NCBI GenBank assembly: GCA_027492035.1
Contig: JAOZFT010000020.1
Span: 62,001 to 126,000, forward strand
Source: Thermoproteota archaeon
GTDB taxonomy: Archaea; Korarchaeota; JAOZGF01; JAOZFZ01
Length of the DNA stretch: 64,000 nt
Reading direction: 5' to 3'
The position numbers were made by a program, and so were the translations under genes. This document shows positions 42,626-52,341 of the stretch, in pieces. The notes beneath the pieces are model-generated. The model had not been told where the DNA came from and ran no database searches. It was given only the letters and a program-made list of their open reading frames with translations. The stretch's first letter is position 1, and every line of letters starts with the position of its first letter.

Positions 42626-43930
42626 TTAAATGAAGTCGTATTTCTTGCTTTCCTCAACTTTTCCAGCGGCTTTGATAAGGTCCTCAAAGCTTATTTTCCA
42701 TTCTCCATCTTTATAAATTTCATATAGTAACACATTGTTCCAGATTTTTTTGTGGGTGCCGAAATATATGTTACCTGCCTTAATTATTCCTGTTTCAGCC
42801 AGTTGATAAACGAAGTCATGAAAAACACTTAAGTCGTAAACTGGTAAGAAAATTAGGAAGAAAAGCCTGTTTTCATTTTTCACCTTGTCACAAACTGTTC
42901 TGTACGGTACTTCCTTTAAAGCATTCAGGAACTTAAGGAGGAAGTTTTCGTTTGAGAAAACAAAATTAACCATTAGTAGCAAAGTTTGTTTTGCAGAGTA
43001 GGGGAAAATGTAAGGGTGGAACTTCCTTATAATCTTTTCCTCTAAATATGTTTTATACCTCTTAGATAACCATGGAAGAAAATTTGTCGGTTCCTCCTTA
43101 AAGAGCCTTCCCATTTTTTCAGCTATGTCAACAAATTTTTCTCGTGCATTAAGTTCAAGTCTTGAAATAAAGAAGAGATCCTTTAGGTTGAATTTAAAAA
43201 GTTCTTTCTTTCCTTCATCTATTTTGAAAGGTTCAATTTCATCGATTTTCATAATTAGATCTAACCAGTTAAAAACGTTCCCACCTATTCTTGTACGTTC
43301 TTTCAGGTAATAATTTAAGTTTATGTCAGGGTAGATTGGTTGATGGAGAGTGTAAAAATCAAATTCTTCAATAAAAGAGTTTTCTTTGAGGTATTTCAGG
43401 TACTTAATCAATTCATATTTCTTTTTTTCGGGGATACTGTACCTTACGTATCCTCCTCTACCGTTTAAGCCGTCGATTACAGCTAAAAGACGCCAGAAAG
43501 GGAGTGGTGTAAGCAGTTCTTCAGTAACGAGTTGTTTACTTAAATTTATTTTTGTTAAAACCCCCAAATGTTCTAGACCTAGTCTAGTTAAATCAAAAAC
43601 AGCCTTGAAACCTACAAGTTTTTCACTGTCAAACCTCCTAACCCTATAATTAACTGTTTGTTGAGGTTTACCAAGTTTCTCAGCCACAACCGTAAGGTTT
43701 CTAGGGCCTGATTTCAACATCTCCGAAATAATCTGTAAATCAAAAGAGTCAAGCTTATCATGAGTGCCGAAATAATGCTCTAATGTGTAAGGAGGAGCAA
43801 TTACTTCGTAAGGAGGCAAATTAAGACACCATCTCCCTCTTTCTCCTAAATACTTTAAAAACACCTCTACACCAAATAAGGCATTAACCTTATATAAACT
43901 AAACAATTTTTGAATGATAAACTTTTCCAA
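42626..43930 (-). CDS. Large Lrp-like winged-helix regulator
   Basis: A 434-residue protein with an AsnC/Lrp-type helix-turn-helix at about 62-102 (ISEMLKSGPRNLTVVAEKLG, then QQTVNYRVRRF). About 50 residues precede it and a long, mostly helical region of 330 residues follows, which I do not recognise. It carries no canonical RAM ligand domain. It converges with the CARF gene (13 bases apart). Families of such long archaeal regulators exist without known ligands. Confidence 0.68.
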   Translation of the reverse strand: MEKFIIQKLFSLYKVNALFGVEVFLKYLGERGRWCLNLPPYEVIAPPYTLEHYFGTHDKLDSFDLQIISEMLKSGPRNLTVVAEKLGKPQQTVNYRVRRFDSEKLVGFKAVFDLTRLGLEHLGVLTKINLSKQLVTEELLTPLPFWRLLAVIDGLNGRGGYVRYSIPEKKKYELIKYLKYLKENSFIEEFDFYTLHQPIYPDINLNYYLKERTRIGGNVFNWLDLIMKIDEIEPFKIDEGKKELFKFNLKDLFFISRLELNAREKFVDIAEKMGRLFKEEPTNFLPWLSKRYKTYLEEKIIRKFHPYIFPYSAKQTLLLMVNFVFSNENFLLKFLNALKEVPYRTVCDKVKNENRLFFLIFLPVYDLSVFHDFVYQLAETGIIKAGNIYFGTHKKIWNNVLLYEIYKDGEWKISFEDLIKAAGKVEESKKYDFI

Positions 43931-44140
43931 TTAATTCATTATAAGTAAACTTATTTTACATATTAGTATCTATTTCTTTTTAAATTCAATGATTTTATCA
44001 CATGTTATGCAATCAATGTTGTAAAGTTTTGAGGTAACTGTTAAGGTAAAAGAAAAATTTCCACGAAGGCTTTTTCAGAGCATAGACTTTTTTGCTAAAC
44101 CTTTTACTGGTTAATTTCTCCGTTCATGTAAGAATTATTT

Positions 44141-45013
44141 TTAACTTTCCCCTTCTACTTTCTCAATTATTTTATCAACTATTTCATTGAAGCTTTTTGT
44201 GGCTTCTGAGTCAGGATCCTCTACAATGAATGGTACACCGGAGTCTGAACACTGAGATATTCTAGGGTCTAAAGGAATGCTTCCCAGGAACGGTACTTTA
44301 AGTTCTTCGGCTATCTTCCTTCCCCCACCTGAACCAAAAATGTCGTATTTAGAACCGCATTTCGGACAAATGAACCCAGCCATGTTCTCTATTACGCCAA
44401 TCACTGATAAATTCAGTCTCTTAGTGAACCCTATAGATCTTTTAACCACTACTTGGGAAACCTCAGAGGGAATTGTTACAATTATAACCCCATCTAACCC
44501 ATGGATTAACTGAGCGATGCTGAGGGGCTCATCGCCAGTACCTGGCGGCAAATCTATCAATAAGTAATCCAGTGAGCCCCACACAATTTGTGAAAGAAGC
44601 TGTCGCAGCGCATTCATTTTCAGGGGGCCTCTCCAAATGAGAGGGGTTTCATCTTGGGGTAAAAGGAAATCAAAAGAAACAATTTTCATGTTCAACGGCC
44701 CTATCACAGGAAAAATGCCTGTAGGACCTGAACTTAACATGTTCCCTCTCACCCCTAAAATTTTAGGAATTGAAGGGCCATGGAAGTCTGCATCCAATAT
44801 ACCTATGAACCTGGCATGTGAAGCAAGTGCTGTTGCTAAATTGGCTGTCACTACGCTTTTACCTACGCCTCCCTTACCACTTAAAACAGCTATTTTATGT
44901 TTCACTTTAGCTAGTTTAGTTTTAATTTTTTCTTTTTCTTCAGTTATCGTTTTAATCTCCATAATTTTCTCTTTCCGCCCTGAATCTAGGCTACTTCCCT
45001 TTTCATGTTCCAT
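44141..45013 (-). CDS. Mrp/NBP35-family iron-sulfur carrier ATPase
   Basis: A 290-residue P-loop ATPase (ApbC/Mrp/NBP35). The deviant Walker A VLSGKGGVGKS is near 43. DADFHGPSIPKILG, DLPPGTGDEPLS and FICPKCGSKYDIFG follow, with the two cysteines that bridge a [4Fe-4S] cluster between monomers. It would carry clusters to apo-proteins, fitting the many iron-sulfur enzymes here. It stands alone on the minus strand. Confidence 0.92.
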   Translation of the reverse strand: MEHEKGSSLDSGRKEKIMEIKTITEEKEKIKTKLAKVKHKIAVLSGKGGVGKSVVTANLATALASHARFIGILDADFHGPSIPKILGVRGNMLSSGPTGIFPVIGPLNMKIVSFDFLLPQDETPLIWRGPLKMNALRQLLSQIVWGSLDYLLIDLPPGTGDEPLSIAQLIHGLDGVIIVTIPSEVSQVVVKRSIGFTKRLNLSVIGVIENMAGFICPKCGSKYDIFGSGGGRKIAEELKVPFLGSIPLDPRISQCSDSGVPFIVEDPDSEATKSFNEIVDKIIEKVEGES

Positions 45014-45709
45014 ATTTCCTCACTTCTCTCCTTTTTAGGAATTGTTAAATATTAACTGTTTATAAGTTTAAAAAAGTAACCTTTTTTATCATGGAAATAA
45101 AAATTTATTTTTTGAAAACTTAAACGTTAAGTCCACTTCCTTATTAAAAACCATCACTTCACCTGATTCATTGATGTTTCAACATAACTTTCACTGTTCT
45201 TTTTTCAAAAGTTTCAGCTGTTAACACTCCCCTACAGCCTAAAATGGATCAAGTATAAATTTTAGCAGATATCAAAGAAATCTTAAAGGTAAGAAATAGA
45301 GTCCAAATAAGACACAAGCCAACCGTAAATTCATAAGGGATAGCAAAGTCACAGTTGAATTTTAGAAAAAGCTGAAGCAATATAGGATAACAGGGATCAT
45401 GTGGATAAGGATTGTTATTACCCATTTTTAAGACTTTACGTAAATGTCGAAAGAATAGAACTAAACAAAAGAAGGAGTAACTTATTAACAGGTACAGCAA
45501 TGTTTCTAGCTGGAAACTTTTAAAATTTTCTTTTGTTTTTAAAAAGATAAAATATTTAAATATAGAGAAAAATGGGTTGGTGGCGAAAATCTTGAAGAAA
45601 ACACCTGCAAGGTAACAAGGCAATATGTTTTTTGTTGAAGACATTCTGCTTCTTTAGAAAAATGAAGCTGAGTTTCTTCATAAGTTAAAAAACTTGTCAG
45701 GGGGTTGAA
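45014..45709. other. Intergenic region with a doubtful membrane-protein frame
   Basis: A minus-strand frame of 131 codons (45249-45644) is hydrophobic and rich in Phe, Leu and Ile, but AT-rich non-coding DNA readily gives such frames. I see no motif and no good ribosome-binding site, so I do not call it a gene. AGGGGGTTG leads into the TTG start at 45710. Confidence 0.35.
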
Positions 45710-46612
45710 TTGGGTTACTTTTTTGATGAAGGATGGTTGAACAAAGAAATTCTGATGTTAAGTGTAGACGGTTGGGGTAGGGAGAAGTTTAATTCAGCTT
45801 TCATAATTAGGGGGGAGAGTGTTGCAGTTATTGAGCCGGGACACCGTGTATCGGCGGAAATTATTTTACAGGGATTAAAAAGGTTTGGAGTGCCTTTTAA
45901 GAGCGTGAAATACATATTTGTAACTCATAGGCATCTTGACCATTTAGCCGGCGGTCCCTTACTTCTTAAGAACCTCCCAAACAGTGTTTTAGCTGCGCAC
46001 AAATATTCAATAGAAACATTAAAGAACCCATCCAAAATGAATGAGGCTGCTAAAAAAATTTTTGGTAAATATGCTGGGTTGATAGAGGAAGTTAATGATG
46101 AAAACAGACTTGTTGCTTTAAGTGAGGGTGACACGGTCAAATTTGGCGGAGGCTTAGAAATAGAGGCTTTAGCTACACCTGGCCACACTTCAGGCCATTT
46201 ATCTTTCTATGAAAGAAAAAATAGGTTTGTTTTCACAGGTGATGCTGCAGGGATCCTCTGCAGCCCCAACCCTGTTATTTTACCCACTGCTTTTCACCCC
46301 AGTTTCAAGTACTTAAATTATGTGAGTTCAATAAAGAAAATATTGAAGTATAAACCTGAAATAGTTGGTTTCGCTCATTACGGTGCAGTTGAGGGAAGTG
46401 ATGCATTAAAAACTTTGGAAGTTAGTTTAAAAACCATTGAGGACTGGGTTAAAACAGCTAAGAAATGTTTAGGGGGAGAAATACATAAAAAATTAGTTGA
46501 AAAGATACGGAAGAGGTACAGCTTTTATTTGGAAGGGTTTCCGTTACCTGTAAAAAATTTCTTTTATGAAATGTTCGCTGCAGGCTTAGAAGACGCTATA
46601 AAGAGATATTGA
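45710..46612 (+). CDS. Metallo-beta-lactamase-fold hydrolase
   Basis: A 300-residue protein with THRHLDHLAG (HxHxDH metal motif near 72), ATPGHTSGH (next His near 156), TGDAAG (bridging Asp near 176) and FAHYG (last His near 222). All ligands for two metals are present. The C-terminal 65 residues are helical, as in several thiolesterase-like members. The reaction cannot be named from this. It starts with TTG. Confidence 0.82.
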   Translation: MGYFFDEGWLNKEILMLSVDGWGREKFNSAFIIRGESVAVIEPGHRVSAEIILQGLKRFGVPFKSVKYIFVTHRHLDHLAGGPLLLKNLPNSVLAAHKYSIETLKNPSKMNEAAKKIFGKYAGLIEEVNDENRLVALSEGDTVKFGGGLEIEALATPGHTSGHLSFYERKNRFVFTGDAAGILCSPNPVILPTAFHPSFKYLNYVSSIKKILKYKPEIVGFAHYGAVEGSDALKTLEVSLKTIEDWVKTAKKCLGGEIHKKLVEKIRKRYSFYLEGFPLPVKNFFYEMFAAGLEDAIKRY

Positions 46613-46823
46613 AGGCAGTTCTAAATTTATTCTTTCTTATTTTTGCGGAAAAAGGGAAAATGACTTGTTTTATGTTTAAACTGATGTGTTACGCCTTGCC
46701 TTTTTCCCCCATTAATTTTCTTCCCTTTTCCTGGAAAGGCAAAGCCCCATGTCGGGGTTGCACATTAATTTTTAAAAACTTCCTTTGTTTTCTAAGAAAG
46801 GGAGTAAAGGAAATAAGTAAATA
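46613..46823. other. Short intergenic stretch with a GC-rich stem
   Basis: GCCTTGCCTTTTTCCCCC (about 46694) and GGAAAGGCAAAGCCCC (about 46735) form partly complementary runs that could fold as an RNA hairpin. A TATA-like TTTTTAAAA (46769-46777) precedes the PPC gene by some 50 bases. No gene is supported. Confidence 0.25.
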
Positions 46824-47261
46824 TTGCAGGTGGTTAAGGTGCAAAGTAAGGAAGAGCAAAACCTAATTTTTGTTAGGTTATTTCCGGGTGAAGATATTTA
46901 TGAAGAGTTGGAAAAGGTTTGTAAGAAACATAATGTTGAAACAGCTGTTGTTTTATCTGGCTTGGGGCAACTGAAACAGTTTGAACTTGGTTACTTCAAA
47001 GAAAAAGGAAATTATACGCCTCAAAAATTTGATGAACCCCATGAACTCCTTTCCTTAACAGGCAACGTTTCTAAACAAGACGGGGAATACGTTTTCCATC
47101 TGCATGCAGCTTTGGGCAACCAAGAAAAAAAGGTTGTTGGGGGACATTTAATCAGAGGCAGGGTAAGTGTAACGAATGAAATTGTGTTGTTGAAGACAAG
47201 TTTGAAAGTTAAGAGAAGAGTAACAGAAACTACAGGCTTAAACGAGTTGTTTCTTGAATAA
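46824..47261 (+). CDS. PPC/DUF296-domain protein
   Basis: A 145-residue protein matching the PPC (DUF296) family of small trimeric proteins. FVRLFPGEDIYEELEKVC starts the domain. VVLSGLGQLKQFELGYF, LSLTGNVS and HLHAALGNQEKKVVGGHL follow, the last holding the conserved H-x-H metal-type residues and GGHL loop. In plants the domain is attached to AT-hooks; archaeal and bacterial stand-alone versions have no settled function. Possible starts are TTG 46824 and GTG 46833 or 46839. Confidence 0.85.
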   Translation: MQVVKVQSKEEQNLIFVRLFPGEDIYEELEKVCKKHNVETAVVLSGLGQLKQFELGYFKEKGNYTPQKFDEPHELLSLTGNVSKQDGEYVFHLHAALGNQEKKVVGGHLIRGRVSVTNEIVLLKTSLKVKRRVTETTGLNELFLE

Positions 47262-47674
47262 CTTTATAAGAATACCTTCTGAACACCCTTTGTTAATAAC
47301 CTACTCCAGTAGTAAATTTCTTAGTTTAAAAGCCAAACAGCTGAATCTTCTCAAAAGCTTTATAGCAACTAAATTCTCAACCAATTTATCAAAAATTTGG
47401 TTTACTCTAAAGCCTATAGTGGCTGTGACGTCGTTATTAACACAATAAGTTTTTGATGCGTATATAGGCTTCTTTTATCTTTAAAAAGGGAACATTTACA
47501 GAAGTAAAAGTGGAAGGATGTTTAGTTTTTGTTAAAGAGGAAATTAACATTAAATTATCTTTCCTCTTTAGTTAGGTAATGAAGTTAAATGTTTAGGTAA
47601 GGATAAATGGAAACCTATGTTTTGAAGCTTTTCTTTAAGGAGGAAATTAAAAGTTTTCTTCTAGAGTATGGCGG
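47262..47674. other. Intergenic region with decayed-looking frames
   Basis: On the minus strand about 47300-47470 an open stretch (IGFRVNQIFDKLVENLVAI) has protein-like composition but no start. On the plus strand about 47485-47575 a short frame (FTEVKVEGCLVFVKEEI) also looks coding-like. Neither is long enough or clean enough to call. Confidence 0.25.
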
Positions 47675-50095
47675 TTAAAGGATTTTTTCGCAGACAGGAT
47701 GGTTTCTTCCTTCATCAACTTTAACTTCTATTTCATCTGTAACCAAAGTCTCCTTTAAATCCTGTAAACAGTTTTTCATCATGTGGAAGTGTTTTTTAGG
47801 TGTGGAAATAATTACTTTTTTGAGTGGATGTTTAAGTTTAAGGTTGTTTTTTGCTTTGTATTTTCTGACGGTTGAAACTATGTCCATGATTCCTTTCCAA
47901 GTTTCTTCTAACTCTTTGTTTATTAGGGAAATGTCTTGTTCAGGCCACTTTTCTGCATGTACGCTGTCTTCTTTCTTCCCTGGCAAGTATTGATGGAGTT
48001 CTTCACTGAAAAAGGGAGTTATTGGCGCCATCATTTTGGTAAATGTTGAAATTGATTTTTGCAGGGTGTAAACTGCTGATTTTTTCAGTTGTTCCTTTTT
48101 TGAGTAAACTCTCCATTTGACGAGTTCGATGTAGTAGTCACAGAATTCTTCCCAAATGAATTTCCTTAGGATCCGCAGCACATTATCAAACCTGTATTTT
48201 TCATATTCCCATGTCACTTGGGAAATTATGGTTTGTAATCTTGCAAGGAAACATTTATCTATGGTTTCAAGCTTATCTGCCCCTATTTCTCGTTGGTTTT
48301 TAAGGGTTTCAAGGTGAGGATGGACGAACCTGAATGCATTCCAGAATTTTTGGAGGAAATCGCTTGCGTATTTTATGTCTTTCCATTTGAAGGGGAAGTC
48401 AGAGCCTATTGTGAAGGATAGCAAGGTTTGTCTAAGTGAGTCTGCACCGTACTTACCAACCACTTCCTCAGGCATTATGACATTGCCTAAACTGCTTGAC
48501 ATGGCTTTACCGTCTGGGCCGAAAATCATTCCGTTTATTAACAACTCCTTGAAAGGAAGTTTACCTGTCAAGGAAAGAGATCTGAAAATCGTGTAAAAGG
48601 CCCAGGTCCTTATGATTTCAGAACCCTGCTGCCTTAAAGTTGAGGGGTAAGTTTTCTCAAAAAGATCTCTTTTATCAGGCCAACCGCTAATCACTAACGG
48701 AGTTATTGAACTGTCAACCCAGCAGTCACAAACATCCGTCACCCCTTCTATCTCTTCTGAACCGCACCTTGGGCACTTATCAACAGGGGACGGTTGAACA
48801 GCAGGGTACACAGGCAAATCCTCTTTCCTAGCTGGAATCAAGTAATTGCATTTATTACACACCCAGAAGGGGATAGGTGTACCGAAAGTTCTTTGACGAG
48901 AAATCACCCAATCCCACTCTATACTGTCAACCCAACCGAAAAGTTTGTTCAATGATTCTTTAGGCACCCACCTCATTTTAGAAGACTCTTCCTTTATTTT
49001 TTCCTTGTAAGGTTGAGTTTTTATGAAGAACTGCCACGTTAAAAGAAACTCGACAGGTTTTTGGCAAGTTGACCTTTCCTTATGAACCAAGACACTGTGT
49101 GGAATCCTCTCCCGCTTCAGAAGCAAATCCTCCTTCTCCAAATCCTTAACCATTTTTTCTCTAGCTTCAGGGATCCTCAATCCATCATATCTGCCACTAT
49201 TAATCAATTCCCCCCGTTCATTAACAGCCTGAATTATAGGGAGGCTGTGCCTTTTAACCCACTTTATATCTTGCTCGTCTCCAAACGTGCAAATCATAAC
49301 TACACCGCTTCCGAAGTCCATGTCCACTTCTTTATCTGTTAAAACAGGTACTTCACGTTTAAACAAGGGAACTTCAGCTTTTTTACCATGTAAATGAATG
49401 TATCTTTCATCTTGAGGGTGGACAGCTACTGCCACACAGGCATGAAGAAGCTCAGGCCGAGTTGTTGCAACGGTTACAGGCTCCCCCTCAACCTTAAAAA
49501 CTATGTAGTTCAAGAAACCCTCTTCTTGAACATAGCCTATTTCAGCCTGCGCTAAAGCTGTTTTGCAGTAGGGACACCAATGAACAGGATGTTTCCCCCT
49601 GTAAAGCAAGCCCTTCTCAAACATTTCAATCAAAGAAAGTTGAACCTTCCTGTGGTAGCTGGGGTCCATTGTTTTATATTCAAAACTCCAGTCAGGTATG
49701 TAACCTAACCTATGCATGGCGTCTTTCATTTTCTTAATTGCTTTTGCTGTCCAATCCTTGCAGGCCTCCAAGAAAGAATCCATGTCTTTTGGTTTATACT
49801 CTCTCTCCACCTTTAATTCAGTAGGTAGCCCCTGTGTATCCCAGCCTTGGGGCAGTAGGACATTGAACCCTTTCATTCTTTTGTAACGGGCTACTGTATC
49901 GCTGATTATGCAGGCGTAGGACCTTCCTATGTGCAGTTCACCGCTTGTGAAGGGGGGTGGTGTATCAATCACAAAAACTTCTTTGCTGTTTTCTCTTGAA
50001 AATTTGTAAAGGTCCATTTCCTTCCATTTTTCAACCCATTTAGGTTCCTCCTTAACAGGGTTGTAATGCTTCGGAAGCTTCTTCGCCTCAGTCAT
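47675..50095 (-). CDS. valS: Valyl-tRNA synthetase
   Basis: An 806-residue class I synthetase that charges tRNA-Val. The HIGH motif appears as GELHIGRSY near 52, the KMSKS motif as KAMSSSLGN near 528. The large editing domain lies between (TTRPELLHACVAVAVHPQDERY), and zinc-binding cysteine groups are visible (CPYC and CNKC...CPRC). The anticodon-binding domain and a short tail close it. The size and short C-terminus are those of archaeal enzymes. ATG start with GGGAAACG upstream. Confidence 0.95.
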   Translation of the reverse strand: MTEAKKLPKHYNPVKEEPKWVEKWKEMDLYKFSRENSKEVFVIDTPPPFTSGELHIGRSYACIISDTVARYKRMKGFNVLLPQGWDTQGLPTELKVEREYKPKDMDSFLEACKDWTAKAIKKMKDAMHRLGYIPDWSFEYKTMDPSYHRKVQLSLIEMFEKGLLYRGKHPVHWCPYCKTALAQAEIGYVQEEGFLNYIVFKVEGEPVTVATTRPELLHACVAVAVHPQDERYIHLHGKKAEVPLFKREVPVLTDKEVDMDFGSGVVMICTFGDEQDIKWVKRHSLPIIQAVNERGELINSGRYDGLRIPEAREKMVKDLEKEDLLLKRERIPHSVLVHKERSTCQKPVEFLLTWQFFIKTQPYKEKIKEESSKMRWVPKESLNKLFGWVDSIEWDWVISRQRTFGTPIPFWVCNKCNYLIPARKEDLPVYPAVQPSPVDKCPRCGSEEIEGVTDVCDCWVDSSITPLVISGWPDKRDLFEKTYPSTLRQQGSEIIRTWAFYTIFRSLSLTGKLPFKELLINGMIFGPDGKAMSSSLGNVIMPEEVVGKYGADSLRQTLLSFTIGSDFPFKWKDIKYASDFLQKFWNAFRFVHPHLETLKNQREIGADKLETIDKCFLARLQTIISQVTWEYEKYRFDNVLRILRKFIWEEFCDYYIELVKWRVYSKKEQLKKSAVYTLQKSISTFTKMMAPITPFFSEELHQYLPGKKEDSVHAEKWPEQDISLINKELEETWKGIMDIVSTVRKYKAKNNLKLKHPLKKVIISTPKKHFHMMKNCLQDLKETLVTDEIEVKVDEGRNHPVCEKIL

Positions 50096-50548
50096 AACGT
50101 TTCCCTTCTCCTAACCTTTCTTGAAAATACTTAAATGTTTAAAGTCTAAACGTTTAAAAGTTTAAGGTTTAAACTCATGGATCCTTTATTCAGCACTTAA
50201 CATTCAACCCTTGCTCAGCACTTGATCAATGCCTCAAATTTTTGTCTAACCCCTTTTATTTAAAAACATTCCCCTTTAATTTCAATCAAGAAATCGTCTT
50301 CCTCCATAATCTTTAGGTTCCTGCAACTTTTTGTAAAATAGGAAACAAGAATAATTTGAGTAATAAAGTATTGTTGAAGGAGGGTTTTTCAAGGTTTTCT
50401 CAGTTTTCTTTGACGTGTGAGAAAGTGATGTAACTAATTTTTTGTGGCGGATTTGTGGCTTTGGTAAAGGTTAAATTTAAGTTTTAAAAGGTTTCTTGTT
50501 CGATAGAGGAGCTTTATGTAATAGTTTATGGAGTGGTGGAGGTGACGT
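50096..50548. promoter_or_regulatory. Divergent intergenic region ahead of valS and the MBL gene
   Basis: Between about 50131 and 50175 a run of four TTTAAA-type units (ATGTTTAAAG, CGTTTAAAAG, GTTTAAGG, GTTTAAAC) lies just upstream of valS and can pair as overlapping inverted repeats. It probably contains the valS TATA box, and may be a binding array. On the plus side AGTTTTAAAAGG (50481-50492) is a likely TATA box, with GGTGGAGGTGA (50533-50543) as the ribosome-binding site. No gene is seen. Confidence 0.35.
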
Positions 50549-51415
50549 GTGGTGAAGGTGAAGGTTACTGCCTTGGTTGATTCTGTAACTCATTTTGAGG
50601 GGCCTGTTTTGGCTGAGAATGGTTTAGCTTTGTTTGTTGAGGCCGGTGGCACGGAGCCTATTGTTAAGGTTTTGTTTGACACTGGCATGACCGGTGATGT
50701 ATTAATTAACAATGCTAGGGAGTTGGGTGTGGATTTGGGTTCAGTTGATGCTGTGGTTATTAGCCATAACCATTATGATCATACTGGCGGCCTTGTTAAG
50801 GTTTTAAAGGAAATTAATCATGGAGTCCCAGTGTTAGCTCATCCTGATATTTTTAAGCCTAAATACGCTTTCATGCCTGATTCTGGAAGGAAAAAGTTGA
50901 CGTACGTGGGCCCCTCTTTCCCAGGAAGGGAAGTAGAGGATGCAGGTGGTTTTTTAGTTTTAGCAAGGAACTCTGTTGCTTTGAGTGAAGAGGTTTTAAC
51001 AACAGGTGAAATTCCTCGAACCACTGACTTTGAATCTGTTAAAGGGTATTACACTGTTGAGGAAGGAAATTTTGTTAAGGACCCTTTGGTTGACGACCAA
51101 GCTTTACTTATCAAGGTGTCAAAGGATGACTTGGTGGTTTTGTGTGGTTGCTGCCACACTGGAATAATTAATACCTTAAGGTATTCTTTAAAGTTAACAA
51201 AGGCAAGGAGGGTTAAGGCTGTGATTGGCGGTTTCCACCTTATTGACGCAAGTAAGGAGAGGCTGGATAAGACTTTAAGGGAGTTAAGTGAAATAAAACC
51301 TGAAATTGTTGCGCCTATGCATTGTACAGGCTTTAAGGCGAAGGCTAGAATAGCTGGATTAATGCCTGAAGCGTTTAAAGAATTTTACGCCGGTGACTCG
51401 TTGGAAATCAAGTGA
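50549..51415 (+). CDS. Metallo-beta-lactamase-fold protein related to dihydropterin-RFAP synthase
   Basis: A 288-residue MBL-fold protein of the group annotated 7,8-dihydropterin-6-methyl-4-(beta-D-ribofuranosyl)-aminobenzene-5'-phosphate synthase. Marks are LFDTGMTGDVL near 46, HNHYDHTGGL near 73 with the metal ligands, LCGCCHTGIINTL near 203, IGGFHLI near 226 and PMHCTGF near 252. The Cys-rich CGCCH motif is typical. The family has been placed in methanopterin synthesis through an M. jannaschii member, but not all members share the role. The carrier-synthesis genes at 24.9-28.4 kb make that role plausible here. Confidence 0.82.
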   Translation: MVKVKVTALVDSVTHFEGPVLAENGLALFVEAGGTEPIVKVLFDTGMTGDVLINNARELGVDLGSVDAVVISHNHYDHTGGLVKVLKEINHGVPVLAHPDIFKPKYAFMPDSGRKKLTYVGPSFPGREVEDAGGFLVLARNSVALSEEVLTTGEIPRTTDFESVKGYYTVEEGNFVKDPLVDDQALLIKVSKDDLVVLCGCCHTGIINTLRYSLKLTKARRVKAVIGGFHLIDASKERLDKTLRELSEIKPEIVAPMHCTGFKAKARIAGLMPEAFKEFYAGDSLEIK

Positions 51416-51456
51416 AAGAGGTGGGTTGTAAGGAATTGCAGGAGGGGGTTATGATT

Positions 51457-52341
51457 TTAAGTTGCTTCTGCACTGAGTTTCTTCATTATTTTGTTTTTTA
51501 GTTTTTTTGCGTATTTGGGGTCCGTGAAAGCTTTTAAGCGCTGTACTGTCGTGTTGTAGCCGTCTATTTGTTCTTCTTCAAGTTCATTTTGGTTTTCAGC
51601 TATTCGGGGATCTATTTCACCTAATTTCTGGATCAGTAGCTCCCTTTCCTCTTTCGGCATTATTCTGCTGTCTGTCATTGCTGCAGCTCTAGCATAAATT
51701 CCTTCGTCAAGTAAGTATTTTAGGGCTTTGAAGGGTAATGTGTAGTATTTCCCTATTGCACCTGTTCTTTCAGTGAAGCCTTCAGGTGTTGCAGCTTTAA
51801 AGGAAACCCTTACGTAAATTTTTGAGGAGAATTCAGCTAAATCCTTCACATAATTTTTGTCAGCACCTAAGAGGATGCCATTTGTTTCAAGAATGAAGAG
51901 TGAGTATTTAGAGGCTGTGACGTGCTGCAGTAGGGAGAGTAAATGTTTTTTGCCAATGGTTGGTTCGCAGCCTGAAACTCTTAACTTGTCAATTTCAGGT
52001 ATAACTTTCCTCCAATAACTTGAATAGGTGATTCCTCTCCTTGCTGCTTCGAACAGTTTTTCAGCTGCTTCTTTTGGAGAGTAAAATTTCCCAAACAGCT
52101 CCGGAAAGTCTCTTGACCAATTGCTCCAGCAATAGATGCATCGTAGGCAGCAGCCTACTGCATAACCTGTTGCTATTCCTCCATATACAGGTACTGAGTA
52201 GAAGGCGGTGTATTTTCTTTCTTGGCCGTTAACCCCTTCCCTAGTGACTATTTTCTCTGTTTTCTCAGCTAACTCTAAGGGGTTAAACGGTTTAAAACCT
52301 TGAGTCAGAAAACGCGTATATTCTCCATTCATTTGCTTCAA
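51457..52341 (-). CDS. Radical SAM protein
   Basis: A 294-residue protein with CLRCIYC preceded by one more Cys, so the CxxxCxxC cluster motif is present (CCLRCIYCW near 64). RVSGCEPTIGKKHLLSLL, FILETNGILLG and YVRVSFKAATPEGF form the rest of the partial TIM barrel, as in pyruvate-formate-lyase-activating-like archaeal enzymes. The C-terminus is charged. The substrate is unknown. It converges with the MBL gene upstream. Confidence 0.87.
   Translation of the reverse strand: MKQMNGEYTRFLTQGFKPFNPLELAEKTEKIVTREGVNGQERKYTAFYSVPVYGGIATGYAVGCCLRCIYCWSNWSRDFPELFGKFYSPKEAAEKLFEAARRGITYSSYWRKVIPEIDKLRVSGCEPTIGKKHLLSLLQHVTASKYSLFILETNGILLGADKNYVKDLAEFSSKIYVRVSFKAATPEGFTERTGAIGKYYTLPFKALKYLLDEGIYARAAAMTDSRIMPKEERELLIQKLGEIDPRIAENQNELEEEQIDGYNTTVQRLKAFTDPKYAKKLKNKIMKKLSAEAT

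Noticed and set aside
45249-45644. A 131-codon hydrophobic minus-strand frame
   Set aside because: Composition is what AT-rich non-coding DNA gives; no motif, no ribosome-binding site, no neighbour in the same direction.
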